Shown one piece after another: positions 1-5,932 of a stretch of 7,037 nt of DNA. The stretch comes from Treponema sp. (GTDB lineage Bacteria; Spirochaetota; Spirochaetia; Treponematales; Rectinemataceae), in contig JAAYWE010000092.1 in NCBI GenBank assembly GCA_012516755.1, forward strand, positions 1-7,037, read 5' to 3'. Position 1 is the first letter of the stretch. Every line of letters starts with the position of its first letter. The position numbers and the translations under genes were made by a program. The notes beneath the pieces are model-generated. The model was not told the origin of the DNA. It made no database searches and saw only the letters and a list, made by a program, of their open reading frames with translations.

Positions 1-178
1 GAGCTTCTTGCTCAGGTCGATTTATGACCAAGCCTGACTTATTAAGCATATACTACACTCTTTGGCCTGTCAGCCTGCTTTCTGCCCAAGCGCTTATTTA
101 TGCCGATGATCTTTCGCCTTCCTTGCCGGTTTTGCGGCGCTCTGTTATTGTTTATTCTATTTACATGCCTATTAAAAT
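1..178. other. 5' flank without a confident gene
   Basis: I recognise no gene here. In frame 1 the window opens with a short reading frame, ELLAQVDL followed by TGA at 25-27, which could be the last codons of an upstream plus-strand gene. Frame 3 is open from base 3 to a TGA at 180-182, with an internal ATG at 24 that would give 52 residues. It matches nothing I know, has no Shine-Dalgarno site, and about 59 stop-free codons can occur by chance. A small inverted repeat, GCCG-6 nt-CGGC near 125-138, is too weak and lacks an immediate T-run, so I do not call it a terminator. Confidence 0.4.
148..175 (+). promoter_or_regulatory. Candidate sigma-70 promoter for the GH13 gene
   Basis: TTGTTT (148-153) and TATTAA (170-175) are separated by 16 bp, each matching the -35 and -10 consensus in four of six positions. 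Transcription would begin around 182, immediately before or within the Shine-Dalgarno sequence, which leaves an unusually short leader. The region is AT-rich, so a chance match is likely. Read-through from an upstream gene is an equal alternative. Confidence 0.2.
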
Positions 179-181
179 ATG

Positions 182-187
182 AAGGAG
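182..187 (+). promoter_or_regulatory. Ribosome binding site of the GH13 gene
   Basis: AAGGAG lies 9 nt upstream of the ATG at 197-199, which is standard spacing. It falls inside the longer reading frame that begins with the ATG at 179. That ATG has only AT-rich sequence before it. The site therefore decides the start in favour of 197, which makes the protein six residues shorter than the longest frame. Confidence 0.75.
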
Positions 188-196
188 AAGCTATCG

Positions 197-1699
197 ATGA
201 TTCATGAAAGCAGCTCTATCTATCAGATATTTTTGCGTAATTTTACTAAAGAAGGAACTTTTTGCGCAGCTATACCAGAGCTCAAGCGCATCGCCGACAT
301 GGGTTTTGAATGGATATATCTCACGCCTATACATCCTATAGGTGAAAAGGCTCGCAAGGGGACTCTTGGCAGTCCCTATGCCATAAAAGACTATCGTAAG
401 ATCAATCCTGAGCTGGGAGACGAAGATGATTTTGCTGCCTTTGTACAAGAGGTGCATGCTCATGGGCTAAAGCTCATGATAGATGTTGTATTCAATCATA
501 CTTCACCCGATTCGGTGCTTGTGCACGAGCATCCGGACTGGTTTCTTAGAGCCGCGGATGGGCTTCCATGGAGAAAATGCGAAAATTGGAGCGATGTGGT
601 AGATTTTGATTACAGGAGCTCGCCTCATCTCTGGCTTGAGCTAATCGACACACTGACAATTTGGAGAGATAGGGGAGTGGACGGTTTTCGTTGTGATGTG
701 GCATCGCTTGTCCCGAGCGAGTTTTGGAGACAGGCTCGACAACGCGTAAATCAATACGATCCCGGAATTAAGGAGGAGAGAGCCCAGCTTCTTTGGCTCG
801 CGGAGAGCGTTCATCCAGCTTTCTTAAGGAAAATGCGATTGCTTGGGTACAATTCATGGAGTGAGCCTGAGTTGCATGTAGCTGCTTTCGACCTGACTTA
901 TGATTACGATGGTTGGGAAAGGCTTGAGAAAATATGGGAGCAAGGGATGCCCTTTGAGCGATACTTGGAATATCTCTACGTTCAGGAGACCCTCTATCCA
1001 AAAGGGGCAAAAAAGCTCAGGTTTCTTGAAAACCATGATCAAGAGCGTGCGGCTCATAGATTTGGAAATGGAGCGAAGCTGCGCGCAATGACTCCTTTTT
1101 ATCAATTCTTGCCTGGAGTAGCGATGAGCTATATGGGGCAGGAATTGGCTTTAGAGCATATGCCCAGTCTTTTCGAAAAGGATCCTATAGATTTAGAGCG
1201 TGGAGATAAAGAGTTCGAGCGCTATTTTATTGCGAGCCTGCGGGCTACAAAAGAAGCAAAAAAGGAAGCCCCTTTTTTTTCATGGTTAATTAAGGGTGAT
1301 GCCGCGCTTCAAGATATTACTGACCAAGACATGGCCAGCCGAGATAAAGCGCCGAGAACCCGAACCGTCCAGAACCGCACATCGAACAATTGCGCCGTAA
1401 GAGAAGAAGTCATCTATTGTCTAAGGAGTGTCGAACCCGCAATAAGTCCTTATTTGATCGATCGATCCATGATAATAAAAGGGAATTATCTTCTTGTGAT
1501 ACAGCCTGAATTGGGTACTTCTGGGCCAAAATCCAGCGGTGTTAAATCTCAAAGGAGAATTTCGTTTGCAGAGGAATCTATGCCTCGCGCTCTCTTTGAC
1601 ATCGAAGGAACGGATCTGCTTTCTGGAAAAGAAGTGCGAATTGCCGAGGGCGACATACTACCAAGAATACCCGCCAGCCTCATTCGCCTAAAGGATTGA
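197..1699 (+). CDS. Alpha-amylase family (GH13) glycoside hydrolase
   Basis: This encodes a 500-residue enzyme of the alpha-amylase superfamily (GH13), which cleaves or transfers alpha-1,4-linked glucosyl units. There is no signal peptide, so it should act in the cytoplasm on maltodextrin or stored glucan. Counting from the ATG at 197, the (beta/alpha)8 barrel covers roughly residues 5-350. All four conserved regions are present: region I DVVFNH (D96-H101), region II GFRCD with Arg165 and nucleophile Asp167, region III LAES with acid/base Glu203, and region IV ENHD with His280 and Asp281. An early PIHPIGEK segment and a GTLGSPY segment are typical of a GH13 group common in Firmicutes and spirochaetes. 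A short beta domain ends the protein (about 460-500). Residues about 365-410 form a polar, Arg/Asn/Thr-rich stretch that looks like an insertion into the C-terminal domain. The exact substrate (amylase, glucosidase or transferase) cannot be told from sequence. The start was chosen on the AAGGAG at 182-187. The gene converges on the minus-strand cluster. Confidence 0.9.
   Translation: MIHESSSIYQIFLRNFTKEGTFCAAIPELKRIADMGFEWIYLTPIHPIGEKARKGTLGSPYAIKDYRKINPELGDEDDFAAFVQEVHAHGLKLMIDVVFNHTSPDSVLVHEHPDWFLRAADGLPWRKCENWSDVVDFDYRSSPHLWLELIDTLTIWRDRGVDGFRCDVASLVPSEFWRQARQRVNQYDPGIKEERAQLLWLAESVHPAFLRKMRLLGYNSWSEPELHVAAFDLTYDYDGWERLEKIWEQGMPFERYLEYLYVQETLYPKGAKKLRFLENHDQERAAHRFGNGAKLRAMTPFYQFLPGVAMSYMGQELALEHMPSLFEKDPIDLERGDKEFERYFIASLRATKEAKKEAPFFSWLIKGDAALQDITDQDMASRDKAPRTRTVQNRTSNNCAVREEVIYCLRSVEPAISPYLIDRSMIIKGNYLLVIQPELGTSGPKSSGVKSQRRISFAEESMPRALFDIEGTDLLSGKEVRIAEGDILPRIPASLIRLKD
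1258..1278 (+). repeat. A-tract/T-tract inverted repeat inside the GH13 gene
   Basis: AAAAAAGG (1258-1265) is a perfect inverted complement of CCTTTTTT (1271-1278), with a 5-nt loop, and the T-run continues to eight (1273-1280). It encodes the Lys-rich to Phe-Phe transition around residues 355-361. It resembles a weak bidirectional terminator hairpin but has only two G:C pairs, and the T8 run is a possible slippage site. The reading frame is intact here. Confidence 0.4.
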
Positions 1700-1728
1700 T
1701 ACTTCAAATATGTCTCATTGTGAAAGAA

Positions 1729-2060
1729 TCATTGTGGTATTTCCGAGACACTCTCGAGCACAAAAGTGGGTGCATAGGCGAATTTGGGCATATCTTTCTC
1801 ATCGCTAACGCCTGTTAGGACGAGTATGGTTTCTATTTGAGACTCTATGCCTGCTATTATGTCGGTATCCATTCTGTCGCCTACAATAATTGTCTCCTCA
1901 TATGTTGTTCCCAGAGTTCGGAGCGCATGCCTCATCATGAGCGGATTGGGTTTGTTGACAAAGTATGCCTTTTTCTTTCGGATATGATCCAAAGTCTCTT
2001 TTGTTGCTTTCATTTCTTCCGTACCTGCAATTTTGATATTACTATCAAAGACAACATCAT
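1729..2060 (-). pseudogene. Remnant of HAD-IIA (NagD-like) sugar phosphatase
   Basis: The C-terminal part is unmistakable for the NagD-like HAD subfamily IIA. It has KPNPLMMRHAL (motif III Lys region), then GDRMDTDI (motif IV acidic residues), then AGIES and an ETILVLTGV strand. Intact family members have about 255-275 residues, but only 94 codons follow the first ATG (2013). Reading upstream in the same frame gives FHDVVFDSNIKIAGTEEM, which resembles the family N-terminus (FDxDGT), with the second motif I Asp replaced by Asn and the GT lost. It is joined almost directly to the C-terminal module, so the substrate cap domain of about 130 residues is missing. No ATG, GTG or TTG precedes this segment in frame. 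The ATGATG at 2060-2055 that overlaps the ppk stop would be the natural coupled start, but it is one base out of frame. I infer an internal deletion plus a one-base frameshift. A short protein from the ATG at 2013 is possible but could not be catalytic. Confidence 0.75.
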
Positions 2061-4237
2061 GGAATCGATTGGCCGATAGACTTCCCTTTCGATCGCCTCA
2101 CCTGAAGGATTTCCTGCTTTTCTTCAAGGTTTCGAACCGTCTTTTTGGTCATCTTATGAAGTTTCTCCTGTGCATATAAAAGCGGATCTTCCGGACGTCG
2201 AGAGAGAGAAAGGTCCATCCAGGTGCCATCATTTTTGAGCCTGTAGGCATGTGTGTTGTCTGCAAAATAGATATTCAAGATGTCCTTACATCGTGCTTTG
2301 ATTTCCTTATCTAGCACCGGGAAAAGCAACTCCAGTCTTTTCTTCATGTTTCGCTGGAGCCAGTCGGCGCTGGAGATATATAGTTCTTCCGAGCCACCGT
2401 TTCGGAAATACAGCATTCGGCCATGCTCGAGATAGCGTCCTAAGACCGAGCAGACCTCGATGTTTTCGGAAAGCCCTGCCATCCCGGGGATCAGCGTACA
2501 AACCCCCCTCACATTGAGCTTTATCTGTACTCCCTTGGCAGAAGCCCGGTAGAGAGCCGCTATCAAGTCAGGGTCCGATAAAGAATTGAGCTTTGCAATT
2601 ATAAAACCCGGCGATTCCGGAGTGGTTTGGGCGGCTTCTCTTTCTATAAATCCGATGATGCGGTCTTTGAGATCGAAGGGGCTAAGGGCGATTAGAGAGA
2701 GCGATTGTATGTTCGAATAGCCAGTTAGAATGTTGAAAAAAAGAGCAATGTCCGTGCATAGACTAGGGTTTGCGGTGAATAGACAGAAATCGACATAATT
2801 TCGCGCGGTCTTTTCGTTGTAATTACCGGTCGATAGGTGAATATATCGGGCAATACTTCCATCCTGCCGCCTTCTGATGATCAAAGCTGCTTTTGCATGT
2901 ACCTTAAGCCGAGCGACTCCGTAGGTAACGATTGCTCCTGCCTGTTCAAGCTCGGTAGCCCATGAGATATTCTTTTCTTCATCGAATCGCGCCTTGAGCT
3001 CGAGGAGAACAACAACTTGCTTTCCACTTCGCGCGGCCTTTGCAAGGGCATGCACAATAGGCGAATTCATGCCACTTGTTCTATAGAGTGTCATTTTTAT
3101 TCCCAGAACCGATGGATCGCTAGCGCTTTCTTCTATGAAGCGCTGGACCACATCGAAGGATTCATAAGGCAGATTTACGAATCGGTCATGTTCATCGATC
3201 CAATCGAAGATGCTGCCCTTTTCTTCGAATAGCTGGACAGGTTTCCAGGGCTGGAAGAATAGCACTCTATCCGGTGTAAAGCCATGAGCCTTGTAGAATT
3301 CTGGATTGCAGAGCTCATCGACTCTTCCCAGGTCTATAAGCCAGTCGGCCTGATATAGATCCAGGGCATCGAGCGAGAGGCTTTGCCTCAGGGCATCTAT
3401 GAGAACCTGATCTTCTCCGGAATAAACCATCCGCACAGGCGTAGAATTTTGCCGCCCGGTCAATACTTCCTCCATAGCGGTCAAGAAATCATCATCCCTA
3501 TCTTCATCCACGCTGAAATCTGCATCTCTGTTTACCTTGAATATAAGGCCACTCGATATTTTTAGGCCGGCAAAGAGTTTACTTCCAAATGCCAGAATCA
3601 CATCTTCCAGGAGAGCAACGCGAAAGGCTGCAATAACCATCGAATTTGCAGAATTATCCGGCTCAAGACTTAGATATTGAGGCAGAATGATGAAACGGTC
3701 GATATTCTTGGGCACTTGAATAATAGCCACAGAGTCATTCTCTTCGAGTCTAAATGCGACATGGACCTGAAGACTGCCTGTCGATGGGAAATGGTTATCT
3801 TCTAGCCGCAAGGGAGTAAGGAGAGGATATATCCTTTCCGCAAAAAGCCTTTCGAGATATCTGCTTTCTTTGGTTGTCCAGTCTTTTTCTTGAACAAATT
3901 GAATACCGTGTTGAACCAGACTGGGGAGAATCGTGCCATGCAAATGCATATGGAGCTTATCATAGCTGGCTTGAACTTTCTCATGAATAGCCTCCAGAAG
4001 CGCACGAGGCTCCATACCAGCCCATTCTTCATTCGTCTGGCCTGTCTGCCCCGTCTGTACGGCTGTCTTGACGGCAGCGACACGAACCATGAAGAATTCA
4101 TCCAGATTGGATGCAAAAATACACATAAAATTGAGCTGTTCGAGGAGAGGCAAAGAGCCTTTGAGTCCTTCCTGCAAAACACGGGCATTGTAATCCAGCC
4201 ACGAAAGCTCACGGTTTAGCATCGGAAGTTCTTTCAT
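2057..4237 (-). CDS. ppk1: Polyphosphate kinase 1
   Basis: This 726-residue PPK1 transfers the gamma-phosphate of ATP reversibly onto inorganic polyphosphate and is usually membrane-associated or cytoplasmic. All parts of the family are present. The N domain starts with NRELSWLDYN (8-17) and runs to about 110. The head domain covers about 125-315. The two phospholipase-D-like catalytic domains cover about 335-500 and 505-675. The phosphorylated histidine (E. coli His435) is His447 in LKVHAK, and the second catalytic histidine (E. coli His592) is His605 in RYLEHGR. Magnesium-site arginines correspond to Arg386 (TLYR) and Arg417 (KARFDE). The STGNYNE and ISSADW motifs are intact. A small QTGQTGQT repeat (61-68) sits in an N-domain loop. 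The start ATG (4237) has only a purine-rich AGAGAAGAG before it, and the ATG at 4222 (residue 6) is an alternative. The gene begins 33 bp after the ppx stop, so the two are probably co-transcribed. Its TGA overlaps the ATG in front of the HAD remnant. The protein appears complete and functional. Confidence 0.97.
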   Translation of the reverse strand: MKELPMLNRELSWLDYNARVLQEGLKGSLPLLEQLNFMCIFASNLDEFFMVRVAAVKTAVQTGQTGQTNEEWAGMEPRALLEAIHEKVQASYDKLHMHLHGTILPSLVQHGIQFVQEKDWTTKESRYLERLFAERIYPLLTPLRLEDNHFPSTGSLQVHVAFRLEENDSVAIIQVPKNIDRFIILPQYLSLEPDNSANSMVIAAFRVALLEDVILAFGSKLFAGLKISSGLIFKVNRDADFSVDEDRDDDFLTAMEEVLTGRQNSTPVRMVYSGEDQVLIDALRQSLSLDALDLYQADWLIDLGRVDELCNPEFYKAHGFTPDRVLFFQPWKPVQLFEEKGSIFDWIDEHDRFVNLPYESFDVVQRFIEESASDPSVLGIKMTLYRTSGMNSPIVHALAKAARSGKQVVVLLELKARFDEEKNISWATELEQAGAIVTYGVARLKVHAKAALIIRRRQDGSIARYIHLSTGNYNEKTARNYVDFCLFTANPSLCTDIALFFNILTGYSNIQSLSLIALSPFDLKDRIIGFIEREAAQTTPESPGFIIAKLNSLSDPDLIAALYRASAKGVQIKLNVRGVCTLIPGMAGLSENIEVCSVLGRYLEHGRMLYFRNGGSEELYISSADWLQRNMKKRLELLFPVLDKEIKARCKDILNIYFADNTHAYRLKNDGTWMDLSLSRRPEDPLLYAQEKLHKMTKKTVRNLEEKQEILQVRRSKGKSIGQSIP

Positions 4238-4270
4238 ACTCTTCTCTATTTGTGCTCACATCAATATGTC

Positions 4271-5857
4271 TTAGATCAAAACAGGTATGAGCCCAAAGAC
4301 ATCTTCGAACATGTCGCCTTTCTCCGCGAGAGAGAGTTTTTCCAACGAGAAATCCAGCGACTCCGAAGTTCGAATTATAAACCTATCCTCCGTTCGTTCA
4401 AAAGACAGCTCTTTGATACGGCCCAGGTGACTTCGATCGAGCGCATCCGCGACGCGCAGAATGGCTGCCAATTTGAGCACTATTATGCGGCTTTCTCGCG
4501 GAAGGGCGATGAAATTGACGTGGGTCGAAAGCGGCTGAGATTTTCGATGATAGCGAACTACATTAGATACTATGTTGATATCATCCATATTGAGACCGAA
4601 GATCTCGGAGTTGGCAACTATATATTCGCTGTGTTTATGGTGTCCACTTGTTCTTAGGTAAGTCCCTATATCATGGAGAATCGCTGAGATTTCGAGCAAC
4701 ATTCTCTCATGAATGCCAAGGCCATGTTCCTTTTTTAGGGCATCGAATATCTTAAGACTGATGTTCCTTACATGAGCGGCATGAGCCTCATCGTAATGGA
4801 AGCGTTTGCCAAGAGCACGAGCCGATGCTACTACCTGTCTGCGTAGTTCCTCTTCGATTTTTTTATTCATTCCCTGGACCTGCGCAAGCAGAATTCCTTC
4901 GCGAATAGAGATATTGGGTACGATAATCGTATCTGCTCCTGTTCTTTCAAGAAACATGCGTTCAATGGTGAGCCCTGCGGTATAGTTTTCGACTTCATTC
5001 CATGAAAGGTGATATTGTGCCATGCATTCCTCGGTGGACATGTTGGCAACATAGTCTGCAAATTCGATGAACTGTTTGCGGTCCAGTACCGCGTAGTTGC
5101 CGAAGACCTTTTCTGAAAGGCAGTTTGCGGCAAAGCGCGCATCTGCACCAATAAGGACGAATATGCGCAAAGAATCGAGTTGCAAATCTTCGGCCAAGAT
5201 ATCGCAAGCTGTTCTTATATTGCTTTCGAGATACATTTCTATGAATTGCCTGGGTTGCTGTGCTGATTCGCGGATCTGTTCATCTATTCTAAGAGTGCCT
5301 ATGCTAAGGCTATGGCTGGAAACCATTTGGCCCTTTCTTAGAATCATAAGCTCTGTAGTGCCACCCCCTACCTCCAGAATCATCGCATTCGAGCGACTAA
5401 GATAGGACCTTTCGTCCTCGAGCGCCTTTTTTACTGCCAGGTACATAAGATGATTCTCTTCGATGTCCTCAATGATCCGAACACGGAATCCTGTCTGCAG
5501 ACTTATGCGATCCATAAAAGTGTCTCTGTTCGAGGCTTCTCGGAGCGCGCTCGTTCCCATTACCTGAATATCCGAAGGATGCAGATCATAACCCGCTAGA
5601 AGCTCACTGAATGAGTCAAGTATAGCAATGGTTTCTCTCATGCCATCCCGAGAAATGCTTCCCATTGTAAACACATCGCGACCAATACGAGATTGTTTGG
5701 ATGCTCTATCGAGTATCTTCAGGTCTCCTTTCGAATCGATTTCGGCGATTATGAGGCGTATACCGGTGGAACCCATTTCAATAGCAGCATGGATTCCAGG
5801 CGAGTTTACGTAGTTTTCCTTGAGTTCTAGCGATTTTTGAGATGGCGTCTCGGACAT
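4271..5857 (-). CDS. ppx: Exopolyphosphatase, Ppx/GppA family with HD domain
   Basis: This is an exopolyphosphatase or pppGpp phosphohydrolase, removing terminal phosphate from polyP or from pppGpp. Counting from the ATG at 5857 (528 residues), an ASKHA (actin-like) Ppx-GppA module spans about 22-320. Its phosphate loop 1 is IEMGSTGIR (Glu27), followed by GTSALREA. The catalytic glutamate, aligned with Aquifex Ppx Glu119, is Glu134 in IEEN. Phosphate loop 2 is EVGGGTTE, with Glu169 matching Aquifex Glu148. An HD domain follows (about 355-480) with His359, His395-Asp396 in LHDIG, a GHHKHSEY segment and Asp471/Asp474, so a full metal-binding set is present. Both loop aspartates usual in the family are glutamate here (Glu27, Glu162). 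The open frame extends upstream to a GTG at 5923 (550 residues). I prefer 5857 because the GTG start would lie 9 bp from the divergent gene and the extra 22 residues precede the conserved fold. Neither start has a clear Shine-Dalgarno site. Adjacent ppk supports the polyP role over a purely (p)ppGpp role. Confidence 0.93.
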   Translation of the reverse strand: MSETPSQKSLELKENYVNSPGIHAAIEMGSTGIRLIIAEIDSKGDLKILDRASKQSRIGRDVFTMGSISRDGMRETIAILDSFSELLAGYDLHPSDIQVMGTSALREASNRDTFMDRISLQTGFRVRIIEDIEENHLMYLAVKKALEDERSYLSRSNAMILEVGGGTTELMILRKGQMVSSHSLSIGTLRIDEQIRESAQQPRQFIEMYLESNIRTACDILAEDLQLDSLRIFVLIGADARFAANCLSEKVFGNYAVLDRKQFIEFADYVANMSTEECMAQYHLSWNEVENYTAGLTIERMFLERTGADTIIVPNISIREGILLAQVQGMNKKIEEELRRQVVASARALGKRFHYDEAHAAHVRNISLKIFDALKKEHGLGIHERMLLEISAILHDIGTYLRTSGHHKHSEYIVANSEIFGLNMDDINIVSNVVRYHRKSQPLSTHVNFIALPRESRIIVLKLAAILRVADALDRSHLGRIKELSFERTEDRFIIRTSESLDFSLEKLSLAEKGDMFEDVFGLIPVLI

Positions 5858-5864
5858 ATGGTTT

Positions 5865-5870
5865 ATTATA
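5865..5870 (-). promoter_or_regulatory. Perfect -10 box upstream of ppx
   Basis: On the minus strand, TATAAT (5870-5865) ends 7 nt before the ATG at 5857, so transcription would start at or next to the initiation codon and give a leaderless or nearly leaderless mRNA. The best -35 candidate is only TTTTTG at 16 bp spacing, which is poor. An alternative -10 is TACAAT (5920-5915), also with a weak -35, which would leave about 50 nt of leader. The segment 5858-5932 must also hold any promoter of the divergent lipoprotein gene. I see no clear plus-strand promoter there. Confidence 0.35.
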
Positions 5871-5932
5871 GCATCTTTGTGCCGACCAAAAACACTAGCA
5901 AGAATCTTTTGCTCATTGTACACTCTCGCTGT

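Noticed and set aside
125..138. GCCG/CGGC inverted repeat as a terminator of an upstream gene
   Set aside because: The stem is only four base pairs and is not followed directly by a T-run.
4034..4057. QTGQTGQT coding repeat in ppk as a tandem repeat locus
   Set aside because: There are fewer than three units with differing codons, so it is too short and diverged to be a meaningful repeat.
3802..4212. 136-codon minus-strand frame within the start of ppk
   Set aside because: It lies in a shifted frame on the same strand as the fully conserved PPK1 N domain and shows no family resemblance, so it is a shadow.
3890..4219. 109-codon plus-strand frame antisense to ppk
   Set aside because: It mirrors the PPK1 N domain in antisense, with no independent evidence of coding.
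4250..4657. 135-codon plus-strand frame antisense to the HD-domain end of ppx
   Set aside because: It runs opposite well-conserved ppx coding sequence, has no recognisable domain and no Shine-Dalgarno site.
4858..4864. A7 run in the ppx mRNA as a programmed frameshift site
   Set aside because: The reading frame continues into the conserved HD domain, there is no following stimulatory hairpin that I can see, and the alternative frames end quickly.
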